A DNA stretch of 64,000 nt. It comes from Photobacterium angustum. GTDB taxonomy: Bacteria > Pseudomonadota > Gammaproteobacteria > Enterobacterales > Vibrionaceae. Positions 50,520-60,027 of this stretch are shown piece after piece. The notes beneath the pieces were generated by a model, which was given only the letters and a program-made list of their open reading frames with translations, was not told where the DNA came from and did no database searches. The stretch lies in the NCBI RefSeq assembly GCF_003026365.1, contig NZ_PYOM01000001.1:310001-374000 (forward strand). The letters run 5' to 3'. Numbering within the stretch: position 1 is the first letter of the stretch; every line of letters starts with the position of its first letter. Made by a program: the position numbers and the translations under genes.

Positions 50520-51422
50520 ATGTCTATATTTACCTTGATACAAGCGGGATTGCTTGTTGGTGGTAGTGTTTTTATTGTTATGCTTGTGATGGCATGGCGA
50601 AGAAACCGAAAGCAGGAAGCAGATACACGAGTTATTCCCATTGCCTTAATTGGTGGTTTTGCAAACTTCTGCGACACTTTAGGGGTGGGAAGCTTTGCCA
50701 TTATGACGGCAGGCTACAAACAGTTTAAGCTTATTGATGATCAAGTTCTTCCCGGAACAATGAATTGCCAAGCGGTGTTAGCCACGGTCGTACAAGCGCT
50801 TATTTTTCTCACTGCAGTAAATGTAGATTCAATTACCTTATTAAGTCTCGTCGTTTCAGCGTGTTTAGGGGCAACAGTCGGTGCGCGCTTAGTCTCTAAT
50901 TGGGATCGCCAACATATACGTATTGTGATGAGTGGTGCGCTCCTGGTGGTGGCCGGTTTGATGCTTGCGGGTCAATTAAAGCTATTTCCATTAGGTGGCA
51001 CGAGTTTAGGGTTAAGTGGTTGGAAATTGGCGATTGGTATTGCTGGTAACTTTTTATTTGGCGCTCTGATGACTGTTGGTATCGGTTTGTATGCTCCGTG
51101 TATGACGATGATCTACATGCTAGGTATGAATCCGCTTGCTGCGTTCCCTGTGATGATGTGCTCATGTGGATTTTTAGGCTTCTTTTCTGCTGGTGGTTTC
51201 TTACGTCGAGACAAAATTAATAGTCGAGCGTCAGTTGCGGTTGCAATAACAGGTCCTATCGGTGTGGTGATTGCAGCCTATTTAGTGAAATCGCTAGATA
51301 TGAAGCTGTTGGCTTGGCTTGTTTATGGGGTTGTCTTATATACCTCTTTGACGATGTATCGATCTTGGGTGGCTGATCGAAAACAGCTCAAGCAAGTCAG
51401 TGTCGAAGAAAAGATCGCATAA
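50520..51422 (+). CDS. TauE/SafE (TSUP) family permease
   Basis: 300 aa with 8 or so predicted membrane helices. This fits the TauE/SafE sulfite/organosulfur exporter family. Helix repeats of TSUP type: GGFANFCDTLGVGSFAIMT (N-terminal signature) and GNFLFGALMTVGIGLYAPCMTMIYMLGMNPLAAFPVMM (C-terminal signature, split by short loops). The substrate is not deducible; sulfite or sulfoacetate export is only a family association. It stands alone and is terminated with lpxH. Confidence 0.88.
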   Translation: MSIFTLIQAGLLVGGSVFIVMLVMAWRRNRKQEADTRVIPIALIGGFANFCDTLGVGSFAIMTAGYKQFKLIDDQVLPGTMNCQAVLATVVQALIFLTAVNVDSITLLSLVVSACLGATVGARLVSNWDRQHIRIVMSGALLVVAGLMLAGQLKLFPLGGTSLGLSGWKLAIGIAGNFLFGALMTVGIGLYAPCMTMIYMLGMNPLAAFPVMMCSCGFLGFFSAGGFLRRDKINSRASVAVAITGPIGVVIAAYLVKSLDMKLLAWLVYGVVLYTSLTMYRSWVADRKQLKQVSVEEKIA

Positions 51423-51426
51423 AAAG

Positions 51427-51450
51427 AAAGGTACGCACTGCGTACCTTTT
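51427..51450. terminator. Bidirectional terminator TSUP / lpxH
   Basis: Stem AAAGGTACGCA / TGCGTACCTTT with T-runs on both strands. Confidence 0.9.
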
Positions 51451-52191
51451 TTATTGCTGCTGATTAGTATCAAAATTACGGGTTTCTAGCTGATAACCAT
51501 CAGGCGTAACGACTAATATCGATCCATGTTCATACCAATCACCGAGGACAATGCGTGAGGCTGGTTTATTATCAACAATAAGTGAATGAATATCTGGTCG
51601 ATGGGTGTGACCATGGATCATTTGATCAACATGGAATGCTTGCATTAATCTCACCACTTCACTTTGTGTGACGTCCATGATGGATTGGCTCTTCATCTGA
51701 TTATTCTTACTACTCTTACTTCTAAACTTCTCACCAATTTTAATACGACGAGAGAGAGGAATGCGGAAGAATAACCATTGAATAAACTTGTTATGCACTT
51801 TTTTACGGTAACGTTGATACGCTTCGTCTTCTATACATAAAGTGTCGCCATGGAGGATTAAGGTTGGTTTTCCGTACAGTTCAACAATACAATGTTCAGG
51901 AAGTAACTGAACCCCCGTTTGTTGGCTAAAACGTTTACCAATTAAAAAGTCGCGATTACCATGGATAAAATAGCAAGGAACCCCCGAGTCTGTGAGGGTT
52001 TTAAAGGCCTGTTTGATTTGTTGTAAAAAAGGTGAGTCTTCATCATCACCAATCCACATCTCAAACAAATCCCCGAGTACGTATAAGGCGTCAATATTTT
52101 TTGTGTCTTCTGCCATAAATCGCAAAAAACATGCTGTCATATCGGGACGCTCAGCACTTAAGTGCAGATCTGAAATAAATAGTGTTGTCAT
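51451..52191 (-). CDS. lpxH: UDP-2,3-diacylglucosamine diphosphatase
   Basis: Inner-leaflet peripheral enzyme of lipid A synthesis, cleaving UDP-2,3-diacyl-GlcN to lipid X and UMP. 246 aa (E. coli 240). Calcineurin-type Mn motifs: FISDLHLSAERP, VLGDLFEMWIGDD, HGNRDFLIG, LHGDTLC and HGHTHRPD. Arg/Lys-rich insert MKSQSIMD region caps the lipid site. It pairs with ppiB, 45 bases upstream, as in E. coli. Confidence 0.96.
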   Translation of the reverse strand: MTTLFISDLHLSAERPDMTACFLRFMAEDTKNIDALYVLGDLFEMWIGDDEDSPFLQQIKQAFKTLTDSGVPCYFIHGNRDFLIGKRFSQQTGVQLLPEHCIVELYGKPTLILHGDTLCIEDEAYQRYRKKVHNKFIQWLFFRIPLSRRIKIGEKFRSKSSKNNQMKSQSIMDVTQSEVVRLMQAFHVDQMIHGHTHRPDIHSLIVDNKPASRIVLGDWYEHGSILVVTPDGYQLETRNFDTNQQQ

Positions 52192-52236
52192 AATAGAAAA
52201 AGGGCGACTAATGCCACCCTTAATATCAATGAAGAC

Positions 52237-52731
52237 TTATTCTTCGATAGTTACGCTTTCGATAACAACATCTTCAACGGGTACATCAGAGTGGTAACCG
52301 TGACGGCCTGTTTTCACAGCCTTAATCTTGTTAACTACATCCATACCTTCAACCACTGCTGCAAATACACAGTAGCCCCAACCGCTCATGTTTTCACCAG
52401 TAAAATCAAGGAAGTTGTTGTCTTTTACGTTGATGAAGAACTGAGAGCTTGCAGAGTGAGGAGCGTTAGTACGCGCCATTGCAAGTGTACCTGTTTTGTT
52501 GCTTAGGCCATTATTTGCTTCGTTTTGAATTGGAGCGCGAGTTTCTTTCTCTTCCATACCAGGAAGCATGCCGCCACCTTGAACCATGAAACCATCAATA
52601 ACACGGTGGAAAATAGTACCGTTGTAGAAACCATCACGGCAGTATTGAAGGAAGTTTGCACACGTTTGAGGTGCTTTGTCTTCGAATAGGTTAATTTTGA
52701 TGTCACCAAAATTTGTGTGAAGGGTAATCAT
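52237..52731 (-). CDS. ppiB: Peptidyl-prolyl cis-trans isomerase B
   Basis: Cytoplasmic cyclophilin, 164 aa (E. coli 164), with no signal peptide. Active site [13 protein letters not shown] (Arg, Phe, Gln), [10 protein letters not shown] and the [13 protein letters not shown] block are typical. AAGGAAAAG lies before the start. It is upstream of lpxH on the same strand; cysS is divergent, as in E. coli. Confidence 0.97.
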   Translation of the reverse strand: MITLHTNFGDIKINLFEDKAPQTCANFLQYCRDGFYNGTIFHRVIDGFMVQGGGMLPGMEEKETRAPIQNEANNGLSNKTGTLAMARTNAPHSASSQFFINVKDNNFLDFTGENMSGWGYCVFAAVVEGMDVVNKIKAVKTGRHGYHSDVPVEDVVIESVTIEE

Positions 52732-52933
52732 GATCTTTTCCTTTAATGGAGTATTTTTCTTTAAGTCTTGAATATTAACTTACCATAGCCTGCTCAGACA
52801 AACATTACCCGATTAATCGGTGGCTAATGGTTAAAATAGCATTCATTAAAGGATTTTCCTTGCCAACAAAAGGCATAAAAGGTGTAATTACCCTTCGAAT
52901 TTGTAATCCTACTACTATGAGTAATGAAGAGAC

Positions 52934-54316
52934 ATGTTAAAGATCTATAACTCGCTCACACGACAGAAAGAGGCATTCACCCCAATCCAGCCTGGTAAAG
53001 TAGGCATGTACGTCTGTGGAGTAACGATCTACGATTTGTGTCACATCGGACACGGTCGTACGTTTGTATCTTTTGACGTGGTTTCTCGTTACCTGCGCTA
53101 TTCTGGTTATGATTTAACATTTGTTCGTAATATCACTGATATCGACGATAAGATCATTAAGCGTGCTGCCGAGAATGGCGAAAGTTGTGATTCATTAACT
53201 GAGCGTTTGATCGGTGAAATGCATGCAGACTTTGATGCGTTAGGTATGAAACGTCCAGATGTTGAACCACGTGCGACACAGTTTATCGCAGAAATTATAG
53301 CGCTTTGTGAGCGTTTAATTGAGCGTGGCTTTGCATATGTTGCTTCTAATGGCGATGTCATGTTTGAAGTGAGCAAGTATGAAGATTACGGTCGTCTATC
53401 TAAGCAAGATCTTGACCAACTTCAAGCAGGTGCGCGTGTTGATATTGATATGGCAAAACGTAGCCCACTAGATTTCGTTTTATGGAAAATGTCTAAGCCA
53501 GGTGAACCTACATGGGAATCACCATGGGGCCCAGGTCGTCCAGGTTGGCACATTGAATGTTCAGCAATGAACTCTGCAATCTTAGGCGATCACTTTGATA
53601 TTCACGGCGGTGGTTCAGATCTTCAGTTCCCACACCATGAAAACGAAATCGCACAATCTTGCTGTGCGCACGACACCCAGTATGTAAATACTTGGATGCA
53701 CAGTGGCATGGTAATGGTTGACCGCGAGAAAATGTCTAAGTCATTAGGTAACTTCTTCACGATTCGTGATGTATTAAACCACTACGATCCTGAAACGGTA
53801 CGTTACTTCCTAATGTCTGGACACTACCGTAGCCAGCTAAACTACAGCGAAGAGAACTTGAAACAAGCACGTTCTGCACTAGAGCGTCTATACACATCAC
53901 TTCGTGGTTTGGACACATCTGTTGAAGCGGCTGGTGGTGAAGAGTTTATTGCTCGCTTTAAAGAAGCGATGGACGATGACTTTAATACACCTGAAGCTTA
54001 TTCAGTACTGTTTGATATGGCGCGTGAAATTAACCGTTTGAAAACAGATGATGTTGCTACAGCTTCTGCATTAGGTGCACGTATGCGTGAGCTTGCTGAT
54101 GTACTTGGTCTTCTATCTCAAGAGCCTGAAGCTTTCCTACAAGGTGGTGCTGGTGAAGATGATAATGTGGCTGAAATTGAAGCATTGATTCAACAACGTC
54201 TCGATGCGCGTGCAGCAAAAGATTGGGCTGCAGCAGATGAAGCTCGTGATAAGTTATTAGCAATGGGCATTATCTTAGAAGATGGTGCACAAGGCACAAC
54301 ATGGCGTCGTAAGTAA
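52934..54316 (+). CDS. cysS: Cysteinyl-tRNA synthetase
   Basis: Class I synthetase, 460 aa (E. coli 461). Zinc and HIGH motif region [18 protein letters not shown] (about residues 28-45), KMSKSLGNF (266-274), and Zn ligands in the WHIECSAM region and [10 protein letters not shown]-terminal anticodon-binding domain ends in GTTWRRK. Divergent from ppiB-lpxH. A shared strong terminator separates it from the mscS-like gene. Confidence 0.98.
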   Translation: MLKIYNSLTRQKEAFTPIQPGKVGMYVCGVTIYDLCHIGHGRTFVSFDVVSRYLRYSGYDLTFVRNITDIDDKIIKRAAENGESCDSLTERLIGEMHADFDALGMKRPDVEPRATQFIAEIIALCERLIERGFAYVASNGDVMFEVSKYEDYGRLSKQDLDQLQAGARVDIDMAKRSPLDFVLWKMSKPGEPTWESPWGPGRPGWHIECSAMNSAILGDHFDIHGGGSDLQFPHHENEIAQSCCAHDTQYVNTWMHSGMVMVDREKMSKSLGNFFTIRDVLNHYDPETVRYFLMSGHYRSQLNYSEENLKQARSALERLYTSLRGLDTSVEAAGGEEFIARFKEAMDDDFNTPEAYSVLFDMAREINRLKTDDVATASALGARMRELADVLGLLSQEPEAFLQGGAGEDDNVAEIEALIQQRLDARAAKDWAAADEARDKLLAMGIILEDGAQGTTWRRK

Positions 54317-54331
54317 TTACATCCCCATAAG

Positions 54332-54360
54332 AAAAAACCGAGCTAAGTGCTCGGTTTTTT
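54332..54360. terminator. Bidirectional terminator cysS / MscS-like gene
   Basis: Stem AAAAAACCGAGC / GCTCGGTTTTTT with loop TAAGT. Confidence 0.9.
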
Positions 54361-54383
54361 TATATCAGTAATATAAATACGAA

Positions 54384-55271
54384 TTAAGCATTGGCACTTT
54401 TGAGTGCGATCGCTGGTGGCCTAATACCATTACGTGCAAATTCTTCCATTACACGCAGCGTAATATCAGTTTCAAATAACTTTTCATATTTGGTATCAAC
54501 CACATATGCTTTACAAGTTAACATGATTGCTAGGTAGTTATCGGTGATCGTTTGCTTTACTAAAACCGTCACAGGTTTTGGTAGGTGAATATAACGGCTT
54601 GATGACGCTGCTTCTTGGATTAAATCACGGGCTAAGCGGATGTCTTGATCCATACTGATATAGAAGGGGATTACTACTTGCATATCCAATGCGCCATAGT
54701 TACCACTGACGGTGACTTCACTTAAGAATTTGTTGTTTGGTATGGTGATAATATCGTCATTTAAGGTACGCATACGTACAGAACGCAAACCGATAGTAAT
54801 AATATCACCATAATTGCCTTCAAATGTTACACGATCGCCAACCTGGAAAGGTCTATCAATCATCACTGTTAATCCTGCAATGAACGAGGCTGCCAAGTCT
54901 TTAAGGGCAAAACCAACAGATACCGCAATAGTACCGCCTATCAAAGCTAAGATACGATCATCAACACGGAAGCTCATCATAAAGACGGCAATACCCGTCG
55001 ACATATAAATGAAGAATTGGAAGAAAGATTGCAACTTTTGCAGCAACATTCGGCGTTGAGCAAATTGGCTACTGATACCATCAACAATTGATTGAATGAA
55101 TCGTAGTAATATCCAAGCGGCACAAACCGTTAATGCTGAAAAGAGCACACCACTCCAACGAATAAGGCTAGCAAATTGTTGCAAGCTTTCAATGTTTGGC
55201 ATGTCATCAGCAAAAACTGCTGGTGAAAAACTGAGAAGTATTAGGCTAAATAGACAGAATAAACGCTTCAT
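54384..55271 (-). CDS. MscS-like small-conductance channel
   Basis: 295 aa mechanosensitive-channel family member. N-terminal signal or first helix with cleavage around VFADD (residue 22), three TM helices at about 35-60, 85-110 and 112-142, with the pore helix Gly/Ala pattern AVSVGFALKDLAASFIAGLTVM. The beta domain follows: QVGDRVTFEGNYGDIITIGLRSVRMRT, split as in MscS. The ATG directly follows the TAA of the upstream NTPase gene, so the two are coupled. It lacks the terminal extension of the larger MscK class. Relation to the NTPase is the open question. Confidence 0.9.
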   Translation of the reverse strand: MKRLFCLFSLILLSFSPAVFADDMPNIESLQQFASLIRWSGVLFSALTVCAAWILLRFIQSIVDGISSQFAQRRMLLQKLQSFFQFFIYMSTGIAVFMMSFRVDDRILALIGGTIAVSVGFALKDLAASFIAGLTVMIDRPFQVGDRVTFEGNYGDIITIGLRSVRMRTLNDDIITIPNNKFLSEVTVSGNYGALDMQVVIPFYISMDQDIRLARDLIQEAASSSRYIHLPKPVTVLVKQTITDNYLAIMLTCKAYVVDTKYEKLFETDITLRVMEEFARNGIRPPAIALKSANA

Positions 55272-57629
55272 TTATTTCACCAATAAGTGCTGACGGTGGA
55301 GAACATTAGTTATATGACGGAACCAGTGATCGGAGATTTTCGCTTTATCATCTGACCATTCAATAAAACCACGACTTTGAAAGTAACGTAATGTACCAAT
55401 AACTTCATCAAGGCTGAGCTGAGTACATTCAGAGAGCTCTTGCGGGGATGCGACCTCTAACTGCACGATAGAACGTAGCACTGCTAACATCGGCTTTGGC
55501 ATTTGCTCTAAATCTTCAGATTGTGGTGCTTTAAATAAACGCACCAGTACTTTATCTGTGTCTTTATCTCGTTGCAGAGAGAAACGGAAGAATCGTACAG
55601 CAACCGTAGGATTACCATCAGAGTAATCCCACAGAATACGATAAAAGCCTCGCTGAGCTCTTTCTTCTTCTGTGATGTCATCTTCATCCCACTGGCGAGG
55701 CAGCACTAACCCTTCAAAGCTTATGGCAAATTCTCCTTCGGAAGAGGTACGGGTTTTTAATAAGTCGCCAATTTGTTGTTCGCTCCAGCGTGGCATAAAG
55801 GTGACTAAATCAAACAGTAAACGCTCACCACGAGCACGATCAACAAAACGCCAACATGATTTTTCAACTGCAATAATCGCACGATGACTTTTCCGTGTTT
55901 TACGCAATAAATTAGCGATACTCATTAGATCTTTCAGTCCACCGACTTTAGGTGTCACCAATCGTTGAGCGTTATCGATAGCGATTAAATAGGTTGTTTC
56001 ACTATTACGTAAGTATTCAAGAATATCATCTTCACAACTGTCACTTGCAAGACCAAGTGCGGTAGAGAACTGTTGTAGCAATTCTGCGTAGCCATCATAA
56101 GGGCAGTTAATGTATATCGGTGTTGCATTTTTAACTTTGTGTAACAAGCGTCGAAGAAGCGTCGTTGTACCAATACCGCGCTCACCAGAAACAACACAAA
56201 CTGCGGGTTTATCAGTCAATAAGTAGCCTGAAAGCTGTTTAATTTCTTCTAACGCATAGTCTTCAATGATTGGGCTATCATCACTACCAGGTTTTACATA
56301 TTCATAAGTAGCGACACCTTTGATACGAACCATATTGAGTTGTTCGCGTGAGGTTTCTGTTTGTTTAGCAACTTCAATACGGAATAGGTAGGCGAGTGCA
56401 TGACGAAAGAAAATGTACTTTGATAAGTTAGCAACTAGTGTGTGTTGAAAGCGACGTAAGGTAAGCCATGCTGCGCCTAGTGCCGTTGCTGGAATTGAAA
56501 GTAATAATTTATCTTTATGTTTGAGCGCCCATTTAATAGAAAGGGGAAGATGAGTCGCGCCTTTTAAACGCTTAAAGACGATATGCCTCCAACGACGCAG
56601 CGTAATTAAGGTTAATAAGATAAAAGCAAAGAAGATAATTGACCAAATCCACGCATAGATGGTGCCTTGGCCCAGTGTACGCGCTGAAATTTGTAGAATT
56701 ACGCCTGCGGCAATAAATCCCCATACGTATTGGCGAATAGTTGAAAGACGTAATGCGACAACTTCAGCATCGCTATTATTGATGCTATTACGACGCGCAA
56801 ACTCGAGAATAAAGCGTACTGCAATTGAGCCACCAAGAATCCACCAGGTGAAGATTTCCAAGTAGATCAAGTGATGCAAGCTTGGTAATTGAGAAACAAT
56901 ACGCAGTGAAAGCGTGATTGCAATTAACCAACCAATTGGACGGTGCGCTCGACTGATATACCAAATCGCACGAAACAAAAGATTGGGGTGCGGGTTATGT
57001 TCGAGTTGTGTTTCTCTAAAATGTTCGATCAAACGTGCGCTATTACGCTGCCACCAAGAAAGTAAAAATAAAATAGCGAAAACTTTTAAGGCAACCACAA
57101 GAATGGGTACTGGTGAGATCAGCATATCTTTTAGCAAATCATGGAAACTGCGTAATTGATATAAGGCCATGTACTGTAAGTTAAGTGCTGTGATTGATAG
57201 CTCTAACTTAAATTGTTGAACGCCAAAAGGGCCAAATCCTGTCACCTTATCTTGGATAGCTGATGAACTTAAATTGAGAAGGCGCTCTTTATCTTGGCTA
57301 ATGCTCAGTAGTGAACTGTAAACCGATGACAGTTTTTCCCACGCTTGTTCTTTATCATCGCTTTTATGGTATTCATTCAGTGCTGTTGCTAGTAACTTTT
57401 GATGTTTCTTTTGTTGTGAGAGGGTCTTAGATAGTAAGGAATTAACTTCTTTGACATCGTTATGAGTGAACAAATGCTGATCAGGTAGCTGATTAATGGC
57501 AGTATTTATGCTCATTGCTGCTTGGGTTAATTCAGGCTGGTCTGTTTCAAAAAGTGTTAGCGTAGCAGATGCTGAAGCACTGAATATCAGAATGAAACTA
57601 CAGAGTAATGAGTATATCGTTAATCGCAT
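55272..57629 (-). CDS. Membrane-embedded P-loop-like NTPase with winged helix
   Basis: 785 aa, no function recognised. Signal peptide or first helix at 1-22, then a helical, probably periplasmic, region to about 165. Five to six membrane helices follow (about 171-192, 231-248, 254-275, 302-318, 323-346, 374-392). The cytosolic part (about 455-680) looks like an AAA/STAND-type NTPase: GERGIGTTT (482-490) in the Walker A place, with Thr where Lys is expected, and LIAIDNA (548-554) as Walker B. A C-terminal winged-helix-like region (about 708-785) follows. It precedes and abuts the MscS-like gene. Confidence 0.8.
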   Translation of the reverse strand: MRLTIYSLLCSFILIFSASASATLTLFETDQPELTQAAMSINTAINQLPDQHLFTHNDVKEVNSLLSKTLSQQKKHQKLLATALNEYHKSDDKEQAWEKLSSVYSSLLSISQDKERLLNLSSSAIQDKVTGFGPFGVQQFKLELSITALNLQYMALYQLRSFHDLLKDMLISPVPILVVALKVFAILFLLSWWQRNSARLIEHFRETQLEHNPHPNLLFRAIWYISRAHRPIGWLIAITLSLRIVSQLPSLHHLIYLEIFTWWILGGSIAVRFILEFARRNSINNSDAEVVALRLSTIRQYVWGFIAAGVILQISARTLGQGTIYAWIWSIIFFAFILLTLITLRRWRHIVFKRLKGATHLPLSIKWALKHKDKLLLSIPATALGAAWLTLRRFQHTLVANLSKYIFFRHALAYLFRIEVAKQTETSREQLNMVRIKGVATYEYVKPGSDDSPIIEDYALEEIKQLSGYLLTDKPAVCVVSGERGIGTTTLLRRLLHKVKNATPIYINCPYDGYAELLQQFSTALGLASDSCEDDILEYLRNSETTYLIAIDNAQRLVTPKVGGLKDLMSIANLLRKTRKSHRAIIAVEKSCWRFVDRARGERLLFDLVTFMPRWSEQQIGDLLKTRTSSEGEFAISFEGLVLPRQWDEDDITEEERAQRGFYRILWDYSDGNPTVAVRFFRFSLQRDKDTDKVLVRLFKAPQSEDLEQMPKPMLAVLRSIVQLEVASPQELSECTQLSLDEVIGTLRYFQSRGFIEWSDDKAKISDHWFRHITNVLHRQHLLVK

Positions 57630-57774
57630 TAATTTTTCATATTTCCTAAATGATGAAGATAAAGGTAGACCAAATAAGACGAGAATAATTGTTATCTTGT
57701 AAAAGTAAGAATCAGATCACGTCTTAAAGATCAAGTGGTTAATCATTAAAGCTAATGGTTTAATTTAATGATAA

Positions 57775-58593
57775 TTAGATATTTTCAGGGAGTTGTGTTC
57801 CACACTTTTTGCAGTAATCAGCATCTACTTCATGACCACTGGTCGCACAATTCGGGCATCGTCTTAGATTCCGATGTGTTTTCATTTCTTGATTGAGCTC
57901 TGCGGTCAAAATACCGGTGGGAACGGCAAGAATTGAATAACCGAGTAACATGGTTAATGAAGCTAACGCTTTACCCATCACAGTTTGAGGCACAATATCG
58001 CCATAACCAACGGTTGTAATAGTTACGACAGCCCAGTAAATACTTTTAGGGATACTGGTAAAGCCATTTTCAGGACCTTCAATTAAGAACATTAACGAGC
58101 CAAATACGGTAACTAGAATTAATACAGAGCTAAAGAAAACAAAGATTTTACGTTGGGCATGGCGTAGTGAACGTAAAAGGATATTGGAGTCTTGTAAGAA
58201 CCTAGCCAGTTTTAGTACACGGAAAATACGTAAAACACGGATTAAACGTACGATCAGTAAATAGTTTGAACCTGGCACAAAGAAAGAAATGTAAGCAGGC
58301 ACAATGGCAATTAAATCAATAATGCCATAAAAACTGCGCGCGTAAGCAAGAGGGCGTGGCGAACAATACAAGCGCAGAATATATTCAATGGTAAATAAGA
58401 TCGTAAATAGCCACTCAGCACCTAACAGCGCTGTGGAGAATTTTGATTCAATACTGGCAACAGATGAAATGATTAGGATCAGTTCAGAGCTAACAATAGC
58501 GATTATTAAGCCAATATCGAATAGCTGTCCAGCGCGTGTAGAGGTGCCAAAAATAATTTGGTAAAGACGTTGTCTTAGAGTTAGTTTAATCAT
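57775..58593 (-). CDS. Voltage-gated K+ channel-type protein with zinc ribbon
   Basis: 272 aa 6-TM ion transporter. The S4 segment shows Arg/Lys at every third residue (R116, R119, R122, R125, K128, R131). The pore loop holds the K+ filter TTVGYGD (193-199), and S6 is about 205-232. The cytosolic tail ends in a zinc ribbon with C246-x2-C249 and C261-x2-C264 (RRCPNCA, CKKCGTQL). Kv-type, tetrameric; K+ selectivity is inferred from the filter. The ribbon is an unusual gating or assembly module. Neighbour to the MscS-like and NTPase pair on the same strand. Confidence 0.88.
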   Translation of the reverse strand: MIKLTLRQRLYQIIFGTSTRAGQLFDIGLIIAIVSSELILIISSVASIESKFSTALLGAEWLFTILFTIEYILRLYCSPRPLAYARSFYGIIDLIAIVPAYISFFVPGSNYLLIVRLIRVLRIFRVLKLARFLQDSNILLRSLRHAQRKIFVFFSSVLILVTVFGSLMFLIEGPENGFTSIPKSIYWAVVTITTVGYGDIVPQTVMGKALASLTMLLGYSILAVPTGILTAELNQEMKTHRNLRRCPNCATSGHEVDADYCKKCGTQLPENI

Positions 58594-58724
58594 AATTAAG
58601 TGTTAGTTAGCCGTGAGCTTACGCAGAAGTAGGTTATTATTTTGTATGGCATATCAATCAGCAAACTAGTATAGCAAAAATAGTATTAGGTAAGTGCGTA
58701 AATGATGGGCGTAGGTAATTGATA

Positions 58725-58753
58725 ATAAAAAGTCCCGAAAAAATCGAGACTTT
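58725..58753 (-). terminator. Terminator after the marC-type gene
   Basis: Stem AAAGTC-x-CGA / TCG-x-GACTTT with one mismatch. On the minus strand it ends in TTTTTATT. Confidence 0.6.
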
Positions 58754-58800
58754 ATATTTAATTATTATCTTTTATTAGCGAGGTGTTTATGTTGTGACGC

Positions 58801-59438
58801 TTAAACTAGGCCTGGTAGCATCACTTTTAATCCATTAATAATAAATTCGATACCAAGTGCGGCAAGGATCAAACCCATGATACGAGTAATAACATTAATC
58901 CCTGTTTGACCTAAGAAGCGTACAATTAATGGGGCAGACCGAAATAGTAACCAACAGCCAAAAGCAAATACAACGATGGTAATGGCAATGCCAATCGTTG
59001 ATGTCATTGTTGGATACTTGGAACCATAAACAATGGTTGAACTGATAGCACCTGGCCCTGCCATTAAAGGCATTGCAAGTGGTACAACGCCGACTTGTTC
59101 ACGAATGGCTGACTCTGATTTCTCTTCTTTATTTTGCTTCACCTCACCAATCTTACCGCTCATCATTGAAAAAGCGATACTCAGTAATAGCAAACCACCG
59201 GCGACTCGGAATGAGTCAATAGAGATACTAAAGAGATCCAATAAGTGTTGGCCAGCAACAAGAGCTACCACCAATATAATAACAACAGCAGTATTGGTTG
59301 TTAACGCCGTTTTATTACGCTCTCAGGTGTCATTGAACCAGTTAATGACACGAAGACAGGCATAATACCAACAGGATTAACTGTTGCAAAAAGCCCGACA
59401 AAAAAGTGTAAAAATATTCCTATTTCAATGGCTTGCAT
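58801..59438 (-). pseudogene. MarC/YhgN-family membrane protein, frameshifted
   Basis: An intact start at 59438 reads MQAIEIGIFLHFFVGLFATV and continues NPVGIMPVFVSLTGSMTPE, typical of MarC N-termini, but stops soon after at 59304. The remaining frame resumes at about 59324 as ERNKTALTTNTAVVIILVVALVAGQHLL and runs to 58801. One base is missing near 59320-59326 (the joint between CCTGAG and GAGCGT-like codons). Restored, it gives about 212 aa with six helices. MarC proteins are putative inner-membrane permeases of unknown substrate. Assembly error and true mutation cannot be separated here. Confidence 0.75.
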
Positions 59439-59787
59439 GATTTTCTCGGTTAGGTTTACTATGTGTAAGTCATGAGAATAGTATTAATCAATACAGTTGA
59501 TCTCAGTGTAAAAAAGCCTCGTATATAAGGCGTAGTTATTAACTTATTAGTTAGGTTATGTGTGTTATTTTTTTGACAGTTAAAACCAGTGTTAGTTAAT
59601 CACTTGGTGATATTTTAATCTTATATTATTCGACTAACCACAAAAAAAAGCCTGCTTTTTTAGTTCTAGAGAAATATTTCTCCATTTATATTAATAAACT
59701 TTCATTGTTGAAAAGATGAACTACTATGGTGAAACGAAATGCTTATCAAGAGTAATGGCTCAATATTGACCAATTGGCATATGAAAA

Positions 59788-59803
59788 GGTGATAATTATC
59801 ACA
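59788..59803 (+). promoter_or_regulatory. CRP-like operator
   Basis: GGTGATAATTATCACA matches TGTGA-N6-TCACA at 9 of 10 informative positions, within a perfect 14-bp palindrome (59789-59802). It is about 245 bp before the predicted adhE start, so it may act remotely or serve the divergent marC-type gene. Confidence 0.5.
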
Positions 59804-59985
59804 AGTGGATAAATATAGGGCTAGTAAATGTATTTTTATTACGTAATATTTCTCCTTGTGAATTGAGTGGTTATTGTTACTGATTATGTGAAATGTTAGT
59901 AAAAATATTGATTCTAAAGATTAAGTGTTTGTTTTTTGGTCGATTTAATGGCTTTTTATATATAAGTCAAACATCATACATAATA

Positions 59986-60027
59986 GTGATCTAAATCAAA
60001 TCTTTTTGGAATGTGAATAAATATAAT
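59986..60027 (+). promoter_or_regulatory. FNR-like class II promoter for adhE
   Basis: GTGAT-CTAA-ATCAA at 59986-59999 matches the FNR consensus TTGAT-N4-ATCAA except one base. TATAAT lies at 60022-60027. If transcription starts near 60034, the site is centred at about -41.5, the classical position for FNR activation. Anaerobic induction of adhE fits the fermentative role. Confidence 0.6.

Noticed and set aside
54384-58593. NTPase, MscS-like and K+ channel genes as an anti-phage island
   Set aside because: They sit among housekeeping genes with no mobile element, integrase or composition break, so a defence role cannot be claimed; kept as an open system question.
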